Position numbers and translations under genes: made by a program. DNA of 64,000 nt, taken from NCBI RefSeq assembly GCF_024171815.1, contig NZ_JAMTCJ010000002.1:1178001-1242000 (forward strand), read 5' to 3'. Source of the stretch: Williamsia maris (GTDB lineage Bacteria > Actinomycetota > Actinomycetes > Mycobacteriales > Mycobacteriaceae). Of this stretch, positions 54,286 through 63,122 are shown one piece after another. Each line of letters opens with the position of its first letter. The first letter of the stretch is position 1. The notes under the pieces are model-generated. The model was not told where the DNA came from. It searched no databases and saw only the letters and a list, made by a program, of their open reading frames with translations.

Positions 54286-54573
54286 TCAGAACGGCTTGAG
54301 CGGGTGAATCGCGAGGTCACCGAGGTGCTGCCCGACCGCGCCCATGGCCTCGGTCAGCGCCGGTGCCTTCATGTGGGCGTCGAGGTGCTCCTGCGACTCC
54401 CACAGCTCGACGGTGACGAAAACACCCGGGGTGGAAGCGGACTCGAACAGCTCGTAGGAGATGCAGCCGGCCTCGTCCTGGGTGGCGGCGGCCAGACCCT
54501 TCAGTGCGTCGCCCACCTCTTTCTCGAAGCCGGGCTTGGCGGGAATCGTCGCGACCACATGCAGATCGGCCAT
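54286..54573 (-). CDS. antibiotic biosynthesis monooxygenase (ABM) domain protein
   Basis: A 95-residue dimeric alpha/beta-barrel protein: DLHVVATIPAKPGFEKEVGDALKGLAAATQDEAGCISYELFES, then FVTVELWESQEHLDAHMKAP. Members include cofactor-free quinol monooxygenases and enzymes of small-molecule turnover. ATG 54573 fits the family start. A 40-bp gap separates it from the LLM gene downstream on the same strand, so they may be cotranscribed. Confidence 0.85.
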   Translation of the reverse strand: MADLHVVATIPAKPGFEKEVGDALKGLAAATQDEAGCISYELFESASTPGVFVTVELWESQEHLDAHMKAPALTEAMGAVGQHLGDLAIHPLKPF

Positions 54574-54647
54574 CACACACTCACTCTCATCACGGTGCAC
54601 GTCGACCATCGGTGTCGACGCGTCACCCTCAAAGTACCTGCAGCGGC

Positions 54648-55277
54648 TCAGCGCAGGAGGCGTTCGGTCGCGTCGGCGATGGCCGCGACCACCGATGCGC
54701 GCGCGGCGGCCCCCTCCGGCGTACCCGGGTCGGTCAGCAGGCCGTCGGATCGCATGCTGATGACCGATTCCACGAGCCGGAAAGGCAGGTGGACCCGGCC
54801 GTCGGTCTGGTCTCCGACCACTTCGACGGCCAGAGCGCGATAGACGTCGCGCAGTTCGACACGGATGTCACGGAACGCGGTGAAGCGTTCGCCGCGGAGC
54901 TCGGGGAGCAGGTACAGCGCGCCGAGATTCCACCGCGACGCAGCGAGTTGTTCCGCGTCGTATCGAATGAGGTCGAGGAGTCGCGTGAGAGCGGGCGTGG
55001 CCGGATCCAACGCCCGTGCGACGTCGAGCGCGGGGGCGACGGTGTCCTGCAGGAGCGCGGCGAGGATGTCGTCCTTGGTCGCGAAGTGGTGATAGAGCGA
55101 GGCCTGCCGCATGCCGACCGACTCGGCGATCGCCCGTGTGGACGTCCCGGCGAACCCCTGGGTGGTGAACAGTTCGCCGGCGGCGTCCAGGATCTCCTCG
55201 CGCGGGTTGCCGCCGGTCCGGCGCTGTTCCACCAGGCGTGGACGTCCCCGTGCCGCCTGCCCTGACTCGGGACGCAT
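54648..55277 (-). CDS. TetR family regulator, divergent from the guanidine/urea operon
   Basis: A 209-residue TetR regulator: NPREEILDAAGELFTTQGFAGTSTRAIAESVGMRQASLYHHFATKDDILAALL, followed by a variable ligand domain. ATG 55277 is chosen for its GAGGAG ribosome binding site; a TTG at 55328 would add 17 residues. Divergent from the permease at 55487, so it is the obvious candidate controller of that operon. I found no clear palindrome in the 209-bp shared region. Confidence 0.86.
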   Translation of the reverse strand: MRPESGQAARGRPRLVEQRRTGGNPREEILDAAGELFTTQGFAGTSTRAIAESVGMRQASLYHHFATKDDILAALLQDTVAPALDVARALDPATPALTRLLDLIRYDAEQLAASRWNLGALYLLPELRGERFTAFRDIRVELRDVYRALAVEVVGDQTDGRVHLPFRLVESVISMRSDGLLTDPGTPEGAAARASVVAAIADATERLLR

Positions 55278-55486
55278 CGCGATGATCTCCTCGTCGGTCG
55301 GTGGTTGTCGGCGGGCCGTCCGCGGCAACTTTACCGAGACGAACGTCCCAACTGCACGGTGAGCACTCCGTCACACGCTCTTCACACTCGGGAAACCGCG
55401 GCAACAAATGCGACCGATACTTTTCGATCACTTGATAGATATACACCGCTCCGGCGAAGCAGCGGCCCCACCCAACAGGAGTCCTC

Positions 55487-57025
55487 ATGACCGCACTAGA
55501 CCGGTCGATCTCGTCGGCCGACGACGCCGACGCACTGTCCGAACTCGGGTACACGCAGGAGTTGCACCGGGGGATCGGCGGCTATGCGTCGTTCGCCTCC
55601 GGCTTCTCGTTCGTGTCCATCCTGACGACGGTGTTCGCGCTGTTCGCGCTCGGGTTCGGACTCGGCGGACCCGGCTTCTTCTTCACCTGGCCGATCGTGT
55701 TCGTCTGCCAGTTCTGCGTCTGTCTCGTCTTCGCCGAACTGTCCGGCAAGTTCCCGGTCGCGGGCGCCATCTACCAGTGGTCACGACGTCTGGCCGGCAA
55801 CGGCGTGGGGTGGTTCGCCGGCTGGTTCATGCTGATCGGCTACATCGTCAGCGTCGCCGCGCTGGCCATCGCGATGCAGAGTGTGTTGCCGTCGATCTGG
55901 TCGGGCTTCCAGCTCGTCGGCACCGACACCGCGCTCGCCTCCGTCTCCGGCGCGACGAACGCGATCATCCTGGGCAGCATCACCATCGCGCTCTGCACGG
56001 TGATCAGCGCGATGGGTGTCGCGTTCATGGGCAAGATCACCGTCATCGGCGTCACCATCGAGATCATCGGGGTGGTGCTCCTGGTCGTGTTGCTGTTCAT
56101 CAACGCCGAACGGTCACCCGCACAGGCGGTTCTCGACACCGGCGGACACGGGACCGGTCTCGGGTACCTCCCCGGATTCTTGGCGTCGATGCTGATGGCC
56201 GCCTACGTGATGTACGGATTCGACAGTGCGGCAGAGCTGTCCGAGGAGACCGCGAACCCGCGTAAGACCGCTCCCAAGGCGATCGTCAACGCCCTGCTGG
56301 TGTCGTTCCTCGGCGGCGGGCTGATGATCCTGGCCGCCCTGATGGCGGCCCCGTCGCTCGGCGCCCCGGAGCTCTCCGCAGACGGCATCGCCTGGGTCAT
56401 CACCAGCCAGCTCGACACGTGGATGGGCCGCACCCTGCTGGCGATCGTCGCGATCGCGATCTTCTCGGCCACCCTCGCGATCCAGGCCTCGGCGTCACGG
56501 GTGATGTTCTCGATGGCCCGCGACAACCGATTGCCGTTCGGGTCGTTCCTGGCGAAGGTCAACCCGCGCACCGGGACCCCGATCAACACCGGGATCGTCG
56601 TCAGCGCGCTGGCCATCGCGGTGCTGCTGGTCAATCTCGGTCAGGCCGGCGTCTTCGCCGCCATCACCAGCGTCTCGGTCGTCATCGTCTACATCGCCTA
56701 CCTGATGGTCACCGTCCCCGCGCTGATCCACCGGGTCCGCGGCACCAGCCTCAGCTTCGGCCGACCGGTCTTCGACCTCGGTCGCTGGGGAATCCTGGTC
56801 AACGTCATCGCAGTCGTCATGGGCACGCTGCTGATGATCAACATCGCCTGGCCGCGGGCCGAGGTGTACGACCCGGATGGCACGTCGTGGTTCCTGCACT
56901 ACTTCGCGATCATCTTCGTCGCCCTGACTCTCGTGGTCGGTGCCGCCGCCTACATGCGGGTGAAGGACCTTCCCGGCGCCCCGGTCCCGACCGACGCGCT
57001 CGTGCGCTCGAAGCGGTCGCGATGA
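55487..57025 (+). CDS. APC-superfamily amino acid/guanidine permease
   Basis: A 512-residue transporter with about twelve membrane segments. Landmarks are ELGYTQELHRGIGGYASFASGFSFVSILTTVFALF, VFAELSGKFPVAGAIYQWSRRLAGNGVGWFAGWFMLIGYIV, YGFDSAAELSEETANPRKTAPKAI and SRVMFSMARDNRLPFG. These place it among APC transporters of the amino acid/choline type that accompany urea- and guanidine-carboxylase operons. Start ATG 55487 follows ACAGGAG. It ends overlapping the first DUF1989 gene (ATGA). Guanidine as substrate is inferred from context. Confidence 0.84.
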   Translation: MTALDRSISSADDADALSELGYTQELHRGIGGYASFASGFSFVSILTTVFALFALGFGLGGPGFFFTWPIVFVCQFCVCLVFAELSGKFPVAGAIYQWSRRLAGNGVGWFAGWFMLIGYIVSVAALAIAMQSVLPSIWSGFQLVGTDTALASVSGATNAIILGSITIALCTVISAMGVAFMGKITVIGVTIEIIGVVLLVVLLFINAERSPAQAVLDTGGHGTGLGYLPGFLASMLMAAYVMYGFDSAAELSEETANPRKTAPKAIVNALLVSFLGGGLMILAALMAAPSLGAPELSADGIAWVITSQLDTWMGRTLLAIVAIAIFSATLAIQASASRVMFSMARDNRLPFGSFLAKVNPRTGTPINTGIVVSALAIAVLLVNLGQAGVFAAITSVSVVIVYIAYLMVTVPALIHRVRGTSLSFGRPVFDLGRWGILVNVIAVVMGTLLMINIAWPRAEVYDPDGTSWFLHYFAIIFVALTLVVGAAAYMRVKDLPGAPVPTDALVRSKRSR

Positions 57026-57861
57026 GCGCGGCCACCGGGTCCACGACCGGCGCCAAGGCCCATGCCCGCGCGCAGGCGGGTGCGCTGACCGACTCGATGC
57101 CGGTCGTCCCGGCGTCGCGCTGGCCGGATCCCCCGGCCGGCGTCGCACCGGAGGCGATGACCTGGGCGGAGACGGTCCCCGGCGGTCGCTACACCGTGAA
57201 GGTCCTGGCCCGCGGAACGCGCCTGCGTCTGCGTGACGTCGCGGGGAGCGCGTGTGCGCACGTGCTGCTGTGGCGGTCCGACGCCCCGTGGGAACGACTC
57301 AACGTCGCCGACACCGTGAAGGTGCCGTGGCAGGCCTACCTCACCGAGGGACATCCGCTGCTCAGCGACCAGGGGCGGGTGCTGGCGACCGTCGTGGCCG
57401 ACGACTCCGGACACCACGACGCGCTCTGCGGAACCACGACCCTGGTCGGCAACACCGGGAAATACGGCGCGGGACAGGTGCATTCGCAGAGCCCGGCCGG
57501 TCGGGAGCTGCTGGGTCTCGCCGCGGCCAAACACGGCCTGACCCCTGCGGACGTCGCGCCGTCGGTGTCCTTCTTCCACGGCGTGGTCGTCGAATCCGAC
57601 GGCACGCTCACGTCCAAGGGGTCGGCCGGTCTCGGCAAACACGTCGACCTGCTCCTGCACCTGCCGTGCATCGTCGCCGTGGCCAACACCGCGCACCCGC
57701 TCGACCCGTCGCCCGGCTTCGACACCGGCCCGCTGGAGGTGCTCGCCTGGCGGGCACCGGACGATCTGGCCGCCCTGCTGGCGACGGTCGACGATCGTGA
57801 CCCCGAATACCGACGCGCCGTGGCGAACTCCGAAGACGCCGTCGCCGCCGCACACCTGTGA
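57022..57861 (+). CDS. DUF1989 urea carboxylase-associated protein, probable carboxyguanidine deiminase subunit
   Basis: A 279-residue DUF1989 protein with an N-terminal extra segment of about 40 residues. Core motifs are GGRYTVKVLARGTRLRLRDVAGSACAHVLLW, LNVADTVKVPWQAYLTEGHPLLSDQGRVLATVV and DALCGTTTLVGNTGKYG, with the Cys/His metal-site residues of the family. Paired DUF1989 proteins form the CgdAB deiminase, which turns carboxyguanidine into allophanate. The second partner follows 11 bp later. The start overlaps the permease stop. Confidence 0.85.
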   Translation: MSAATGSTTGAKAHARAQAGALTDSMPVVPASRWPDPPAGVAPEAMTWAETVPGGRYTVKVLARGTRLRLRDVAGSACAHVLLWRSDAPWERLNVADTVKVPWQAYLTEGHPLLSDQGRVLATVVADDSGHHDALCGTTTLVGNTGKYGAGQVHSQSPAGRELLGLAAAKHGLTPADVAPSVSFFHGVVVESDGTLTSKGSAGLGKHVDLLLHLPCIVAVANTAHPLDPSPGFDTGPLEVLAWRAPDDLAALLATVDDRDPEYRRAVANSEDAVAAAHL

Positions 57862-57872
57862 GAGGAACCGTG

Positions 57873-58559
57873 ATGTCCACCCCCGTAGCCGTTCCCGCCG
57901 CCGAGGCGGCGCTGGTGCCCGGCACCGTCGTCCGCGACGTCGAGATCGGCGCCCGCGGTCCGTGGTCGGGCGTGATCGCCGCCGGCGACGTGCTGACGAT
58001 CGTCGACCTGTACGGCAACCAGGCCGTCGACACCCTGTTCTACGGGGTGACGGCCGCAGGCACACCCGACCCGGCCGCGCGCTATTCCGCGCAGGCGACC
58101 GTTGCCGCCCAGGGCAATCTGTTCCTCACCACCGGGTCGGTGATCCGCGATCAGGAGTCGAACCCGCTGATGACGATCGTCGCCGACGAGGTCGGTAACC
58201 ACGACACCGTGGGCGGTGCGTGCTCGCAGGAGTCGAACACCCTGCGCTACGGCCACCACACCAAGCACCAGCACGCCTGCGTCGAGAACTTCCTCATCGA
58301 GGGCGCCCGCCACGGACTCGGCAAGCGCGACATGGTCGGCAACGTCAACTTCTTCATGAACGTCCCCGTCGACCCGGACGGCAGCCTCGGCATCGTCGAC
58401 GGCCTGTCCGCCCCCGGCAAGCGGTTGGCGTTGCGCGCCGACGTCGACACCCTGGTGCTGATCTCGAACTGCCCGCAGATCAACAACCCGTGCAACGGTT
58501 TCGACCCGACGGCCGTCCGCGTCATCGTCACCCACCCGGACACCGAGATCGCCGCATGA
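57873..58559 (+). CDS. DUF1989 urea carboxylase-associated protein, second carboxyguanidine deiminase subunit
   Basis: A 228-residue DUF1989 paralogue. Landmarks are GPWSGVIAAGDVLTIVDLYGNQAVDTLFY, GNLFLTTGSVIRDQESNPLMTIVADEVGNHDTVGGACSQESNTLRYGHHTKHQHACVENFL and NPCNGFDP. The ATG 57873 after GAGAGGAA is preferred; a GTG at 57858 overlaps the previous gene. It overlaps the carboxyltransferase start (ATGA). Together with the upstream paralogue it should form the heterodimeric deiminase. Confidence 0.85.
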   Translation: MSTPVAVPAAEAALVPGTVVRDVEIGARGPWSGVIAAGDVLTIVDLYGNQAVDTLFYGVTAAGTPDPAARYSAQATVAAQGNLFLTTGSVIRDQESNPLMTIVADEVGNHDTVGGACSQESNTLRYGHHTKHQHACVENFLIEGARHGLGKRDMVGNVNFFMNVPVDPDGSLGIVDGLSAPGKRLALRADVDTLVLISNCPQINNPCNGFDPTAVRVIVTHPDTEIAA

Positions 58560-60553
58560 GCGCCATCGTCGTCGAGCGGGCCGGACCGATGGCCACGATC
58601 CAGGACTGGCCCGGACGTACCGGGTACTGGCACGTGGGCGTCCCGCCGTCGGGACCGATGGACGACCTGTCCTTCCGGCTCGCGAACATCGCCGTCGGCA
58701 ACCCGCAGGGCACCGCGGCGCTCGAGGCCACCATGGCCGGACCCACCCTGCGGTTCACCGTGGCCGCGACCATCGCGGTCACCGGCGCCCCGGTCCGGAT
58801 CAGTGTCGACGGGGTCGAACACGGCCAGTGCGAACCCATCTCGGTCGCAGCCGGGGCCCGGGTGACCATCGGCGCGGTCGAATCGATCGGTATGCGGATC
58901 TACATCGCGGTGGCCGGGGGACTGGCCGCCGAGAAGGTGCTGGGCAGCGCTTCGACGTTCACACTCGGTCGGTTCGGTGGCCACGGGGGTCGGGTCCTCA
59001 CCGACGGCGACGAGCTCGACCTCGCCGGTGTCGCGCCGAACGGCCCGCCCCGGCGAATCCAGCACGAGGAGGAACCCGCGATGGGAACCGCGTGGGACCT
59101 CGCGGTCACGGTCGGACCGCACAGTGCACCGGAGTTCTTCACCGACGACGACATCGCCACGCTGTACGCCACCTCGTATCAGGCGCACTTCAACTCCGAC
59201 CGGACCGGCATCCGGCTCATCGGACCCAAACCGCAGTGGGCGCGGACCGACGGCGGCGAGGCCGGCCTGCACCCGTCGAACATCCACGACAACGCCTACT
59301 CGGTCGGTGCGCTCGACTTCACCGGCGACACCCCGATCCTGCTCGGGCCGGACGGGCCGAGCCTCGGTGGATTCGTCTGCCCGGTCACCGTCACCACCGC
59401 CGATCGGTGGAAACTCGGCCAGATCGCGCCCGGCGACGCGGTGCGGTTCGTCCCGGTCCGGTCGTCGGCGGTGGCCGACTCCTCGGCCATCGGCAACGCC
59501 CGCCGCTCCCAGTACATCCCGGTGATCTCGACCGGCGGCGACCCCGACGGCGGCATCCTGGGTGTCGCCGACACCGCCGACGGAGGGTCCCGTGTCACCT
59601 ACCGCCGCAGCGGCGACGACAACGTCCTCATCGAGTACGGCGACATGGCCCTCGACCTCGCCTCGCGCGCCCGCGTCCACGCACTGGCCGAGCGGATCGC
59701 CGCCGACCGCCCGGCCGGGCTCGTCGACCTCACCCCCGGGATCCGTTCGCTCCAGGTCAAGTTCGATCCGTCGGCGATCAAGCAGTCGACGGTGGTCGAG
59801 TGGCTCCGTGAGTGCGAGGCCGAGCTGCCGTCGGTGCACGACCTCGTCGTGCCCAGCCGCACGGTCCACCTGCCGTTGTCGTGGGACGACCCCGCGACGC
59901 GGGAGGCGACCGAGCGCTACATGCTCGGCGTCCGCGACGACGCGCCCTGGTGTCCGTGGAACATCGAGTTCATCCGGCGAATGAACGGCCTCGCATCGCC
60001 CGACGACGTCCACCGGATCGTGTTCGACGCGGAGTACCTGGTCCTCGGTCTGGGTGACGTGTATCTCGGTGCCCCCGTGGCCGTTCCGCTCGACCCCCGA
60101 CACCGCCTGGTGACCACCAAGTACAACCCGGCCCGGACGTGGACCCCGGAGAACGCCGTCGGTATCGGTGGCGCCTACCTGTGCGTCTACGGGATGGAGG
60201 GGCCCGGGGGATACCAGTTCGTCGGCCGGACCACCCAGGTCTGGAACCACCGACATCCCCAGGCGACCGTCGGGTTCGATCCCGAACATCCCTGGCTGCT
60301 ACGTTTCTTCGACCGGATCAAGTGGTATCCCGTCGGCGCCGACGAACTTCTCGACATGCGGGCCGACGTCGCCGCGGGAGGCGGACACATGGACATCACC
60401 GACGGCGAGTTCTCGATCGCTGACCACCAGGCGTTCCTCGACGTCAACGCCGGTGAGATCGCGCGCACGCGTGGCGAGATGGAGACCGCACGTGACGCCG
60501 AACGGCAGCGCTGGTCCGACGGTGGAGAGGTCTCGAGAGGACGGGTCGCATGA
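58556..60553 (+). CDS. urea/guanidine carboxylase carboxyltransferase part (no biotin carboxylase or BCCP domain)
   Basis: A 665-residue protein containing an AHS2/KipA-like domain (about residues 1-310: GPMATIQDWPGRTGYWHVGVPPSGPMDDLSFRLAN ... PILLGPDGPSLGGFVCP) and an AHS1/KipI-like domain (about 350-600: VLIEYGDMALDLASRARVHALAERI ... LPLSWDDPATREATERYMLGVRDDAPWCPWNIEFIRRMNGL). The order and linker are those of urea/guanidine carboxylase. Typical enzymes (about 1200 residues) have a biotin carboxylase domain before this part and a biotin carrier domain with an AMKM-type motif after it. Both are absent: the start overlaps the DUF1989 stop and the end RWSDGGEVSRGRVA overlaps the hydrolase start. 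Biotin carboxylase and carrier must come from elsewhere, or the activity is changed. Confidence 0.88.
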   Translation: MSAIVVERAGPMATIQDWPGRTGYWHVGVPPSGPMDDLSFRLANIAVGNPQGTAALEATMAGPTLRFTVAATIAVTGAPVRISVDGVEHGQCEPISVAAGARVTIGAVESIGMRIYIAVAGGLAAEKVLGSASTFTLGRFGGHGGRVLTDGDELDLAGVAPNGPPRRIQHEEEPAMGTAWDLAVTVGPHSAPEFFTDDDIATLYATSYQAHFNSDRTGIRLIGPKPQWARTDGGEAGLHPSNIHDNAYSVGALDFTGDTPILLGPDGPSLGGFVCPVTVTTADRWKLGQIAPGDAVRFVPVRSSAVADSSAIGNARRSQYIPVISTGGDPDGGILGVADTADGGSRVTYRRSGDDNVLIEYGDMALDLASRARVHALAERIAADRPAGLVDLTPGIRSLQVKFDPSAIKQSTVVEWLRECEAELPSVHDLVVPSRTVHLPLSWDDPATREATERYMLGVRDDAPWCPWNIEFIRRMNGLASPDDVHRIVFDAEYLVLGLGDVYLGAPVAVPLDPRHRLVTTKYNPARTWTPENAVGIGGAYLCVYGMEGPGGYQFVGRTTQVWNHRHPQATVGFDPEHPWLLRFFDRIKWYPVGADELLDMRADVAAGGGHMDITDGEFSIADHQAFLDVNAGEIARTRGEMETARDAERQRWSDGGEVSRGRVA

Positions 60554-62226
60554 CGACCACCGCCGTGGGTACCGGCCGCGTGTCCGACATCCACCGGGAG
60601 ATCCAGTCGAGTGGGCGTACCGAGGTCTTCATCCACCTCCGACCGGTCGCCGAGGTCGAGGCCGAACTGGCCGCGTCGCTGGCGGCCGACGGCCCACTCG
60701 CCGGGGTGATCCTCGCCGTCAAGGACAACGTCGACGTGGCAGGCCTCCCGACCACCGCAGCCTGTCCGTCGTTCGCGACGGTGCCCGCCGTCGACGCACC
60801 CGTGGTCGCCGCGCTGCGGGCCGCCGGCGCGGTCGTCATCGGCAAGACCAACCTCGACCAGTTTGCCACCGGTCTGGTCGGTACGCGCAGTCCGTATGGC
60901 GCGGTCCGGGATTCACGCCGCTCCGACCACATCTCCGGCGGGTCGAGTTCGGGCTCGGCCGTGGCCGTTGCGCTCGGGTTCGCCGACATCGCCATCGGCA
61001 CCGACACCGCCGGGTCGGGCCGGATACCCGCAGGCCTGCAGGGCATCGTCGGGATCAAACCGACCCTCGGGGTCGTCTCCACCGACGGCGTCGTCCCGGC
61101 CTGCGCGAGCTATGACTGCGTGACCGTCTTCGCCCGCGACCTCGCGCAGGCGGACGCCGCGATGGCCGTCATGGCGACGGCCGCCGGTCCACGACCGTTC
61201 CCCGCCGACACCGCGCTGGCCGCGTCGACGGCTCCGGTGATCGCGATCCCGTCCGCCCTGCCGTCCCTCGACGAGAACTGGCGGGCGGCCTTCGCCCGGG
61301 CCGTCGAGGACGCGGTGGCCGCCGGGTGTTCGGTGCGCGAGATCGACCTCGGCGACTTCCTCGCGGCCGCGGTCCTGCTGTACGACGGTGCACTCGTGGC
61401 CGAACGCCACGATGCGGTCGGGCATTTCGTCGACGCCGGTCCGGACGGCCTCGATCCCACGGTGGCATCGATAATCTCGGCGGCATCGCGATGGTCGGCG
61501 ACCGATCTGTTGCGGGACCGCAGACGTGTCGACGAGTTGCGTTCCGCAGCAGTGGCGTTGCTCGACGGGGTCGATGTGCTGATGGTTCCGACCGCACCCG
61601 CGCACCCGACCCTGGCCGAGGTCGCAGCCGACCCGGTGGGCGTCAACGCGCGGATGGGGACCTACACCAACTTCTGCAACCTCTTCGACATGTGCGCCCT
61701 CGCCGTCCCGGCAGGAGAGGCCGACGACGGCGACTCGGGCACGGCGCAGTTCGGCGTGACGCTGCTGTCGACGGCCCATCGCGACGCCGTGCTGATCGAC
61801 GTCGCGCGTCGCCTCGCCCGCTCGGGTGACGGGCCGACATGGGTCGAGAAGGTGTCCGACGCGGTGGAACTCGCGGTCTTCGGCGCGCACCTGCGCGGGC
61901 AACCGCTCGACCACCAGCTGACCGACCGCGGCGCTCGGTGGGCGGGTGACGTCGTCACCGCACCTGCGTACCGGCTCGTCGAACTCGACACGACGCCGCC
62001 CAAGCCCGGGTTGGTGCGCGACGACGTGTCCGGGCGCGCGATCCGCGGCGAGACATGGGTGCTGTCGGCGGCCGCGCTGGGCAGCTTCCTCGCCGAGCTC
62101 CCGCCACCGATGCTGCTGGGGTCGATCGAGCTCGCAGACGGGACCACGACGGTCGGGTTCGGCGCCCAGGCTCAGGCGCTCGCCGGCGGCACCGAGCTGA
62201 CCGTCGACCATTGGCTCGCCCGCTGA
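60550..62226 (+). CDS. atzF: allophanate hydrolase AtzF
   Basis: A 558-residue amidase-signature enzyme that splits allophanate to ammonia and CO2. Catalytic Ser-cisSer-Lys: K58 in LAVKDN, S132/S133 in SGGSSSGSAV and S156 in DTAGSGRIP. A C-terminal domain of about 115 residues (VELAVFGAHLRGQPLDHQLTDRGARWAGDVVTAPAYRLVEL onward) matches the second domain of two-domain allophanate hydrolases, which handles the N-carboxycarbamate intermediate. Overlaps the carboxyltransferase stop (ATGA) and is the last gene of the operon. Confidence 0.93.
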   Translation: MTTTAVGTGRVSDIHREIQSSGRTEVFIHLRPVAEVEAELAASLAADGPLAGVILAVKDNVDVAGLPTTAACPSFATVPAVDAPVVAALRAAGAVVIGKTNLDQFATGLVGTRSPYGAVRDSRRSDHISGGSSSGSAVAVALGFADIAIGTDTAGSGRIPAGLQGIVGIKPTLGVVSTDGVVPACASYDCVTVFARDLAQADAAMAVMATAAGPRPFPADTALAASTAPVIAIPSALPSLDENWRAAFARAVEDAVAAGCSVREIDLGDFLAAAVLLYDGALVAERHDAVGHFVDAGPDGLDPTVASIISAASRWSATDLLRDRRRVDELRSAAVALLDGVDVLMVPTAPAHPTLAEVAADPVGVNARMGTYTNFCNLFDMCALAVPAGEADDGDSGTAQFGVTLLSTAHRDAVLIDVARRLARSGDGPTWVEKVSDAVELAVFGAHLRGQPLDHQLTDRGARWAGDVVTAPAYRLVELDTTPPKPGLVRDDVSGRAIRGETWVLSAAALGSFLAELPPPMLLGSIELADGTTTVGFGAQAQALAGGTELTVDHWLAR

Positions 62227-62277
62227 CACCGGTGCGGGTGTCGCATTTGCTAGCGTGGACGGCAGTCACAATGACCC

Positions 62278-62325
62278 TCGGACGAGCGCGCCGTACCCGA
62301 CCAGCGACAAGACGGTGCACAGGAG
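62278..62325 (+). promoter_or_regulatory. guanidine-III (ykkC-III) riboswitch
   Basis: CGGACGAGCGCGCCGTACCC (62279-62298), then GACCAGCGACAAGACGGTGC (62299-62318) and an overlapping ribosome binding site AGGAG. This keeps the conserved blocks of the ykkC-III aptamer: GGACGAG, GCGCCGUACCC, CAAGACGG. It forms a pseudoknot that binds guanidinium. It sits directly before a gdx-type exporter, the usual target. Guanidine should free the ribosome binding site. Confidence 0.87.
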
Positions 62326-62331
62326 CTCGTC

Positions 62332-62646
62332 ATGGCGTGGTCGGTTCTCATCATCTCCGGTGTCTTCGAAGCGATCTGGGCCACTGCGCTCGGTAGGTCC
62401 GAGGGGTTCACTCGCCTGACACCGTCTGTCGTCTTCGCGGTCGGACTCGTCGTCAGCATGGCCGGTCTGGCCTACGCGTTGCGCAGTCTCCCCATCGGTA
62501 CGGCCTACGCGGTGTGGGTGGGTATCGGGGCGGTGCTCACGGTGACCTACGCGATGCTGACCGGTGACGAGGCGGCGTCCTGGACGAAGATCGTGTTGCT
62601 GGCTGTCATCGTGGGAGGTGTGGTGGGACTGAAGGTCCTGCACTGA
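62332..62646 (+). CDS. gdx: guanidinium exporter Gdx (SMR family, SugE type)
   Basis: A 104-residue, four-helix small multidrug resistance protein of the SugE/Gdx clade, closely similar to E. coli SugE/Gdx. The essential proton/substrate glutamate is E13 (ISGVFEAIWA). The Gdx-type ALRSLPIGTAYAVWVGIGAVLT motif fits. It exchanges guanidinium for protons. Preceded by a guanidine-III riboswitch and lying just after a guanidine-degradation operon, so the function is well supported by context. Confidence 0.92.
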   Translation: MAWSVLIISGVFEAIWATALGRSEGFTRLTPSVVFAVGLVVSMAGLAYALRSLPIGTAYAVWVGIGAVLTVTYAMLTGDEAASWTKIVLLAVIVGGVVGLKVLH

Positions 62647-62654
62647 CTCCCGAC

Positions 62655-63122
62655 TCACCGAACGGCGAAGACGTCCAGTTCGACGGTGGTGGGAGTCCGT
62701 TCCCCGGCCGCGACGAACAACGTGTCGTCAAGCCAGGCGTAGTCGGGATGGGCGGTCGACAGACGCGGCTGGGTGCGGAAATAGATCCGGTTCGGATCGA
62801 CCGGTTCGTCGCGCAGCAGCGCCGCGACATCGGCCGCGCTGCCCACGCGCAAGCCGATGTTGTGCACCGCGATCCGTGCGCCGTCGTCGGTCTCCACGGC
62901 GTACCGTGCGTCGAGCTCGGTCACCCGATCCGACCGCAGGTACTGGTGGTCGGCGCCCGCGGGGAGGACCCGTCCGCGCAGCCGGGGCCCGGCGACGGTG
63001 CCACCCAGGATCGGCACCATGCGCCGGTGGCCGTTCGGCAGGGCGCCGAGGTCGATGGGTGTACCGACGGCGATCGAGAGGTGCGCGACGAACTCCAGCG
63101 GCGGCGCGGCGGGCGTGGACAT
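62655..63122 (-). CDS. DUF3237 family protein
   Basis: A 155-residue DUF3237 protein with the family sequence PLEFVAHLSIAVGTPIDLGALPNGHRRMVPILGGTVAGPRLRGRVLPAGADHQYLRSDRVTELDARYAVETDDGARIAVHNIG. Distantly similar proteins bind or modify small aromatic compounds. It starts at ATG 63122, sharing one base with the phenolic acid decarboxylase stop (TGATG), so the two form one operon. Catalytic role unknown. Confidence 0.85.
   Translation of the reverse strand: MSTPAAPPLEFVAHLSIAVGTPIDLGALPNGHRRMVPILGGTVAGPRLRGRVLPAGADHQYLRSDRVTELDARYAVETDDGARIAVHNIGLRVGSAADVAALLRDEPVDPNRIYFRTQPRLSTAHPDYAWLDDTLFVAAGERTPTTVELDVFAVR

Noticed and set aside
55329-55486. Guanidine riboswitch upstream of the permease operon
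   Set aside because: No GGACGAG/CAAGACGG blocks or guanidine-I hallmarks are visible; only the gdx gene has one.
58247-60289. 680-codon minus-strand frame opposite the carboxyltransferase gene
   Set aside because: Composition is that of an antisense frame of a high-GC gene; the plus-strand frame carries the recognisable domains.
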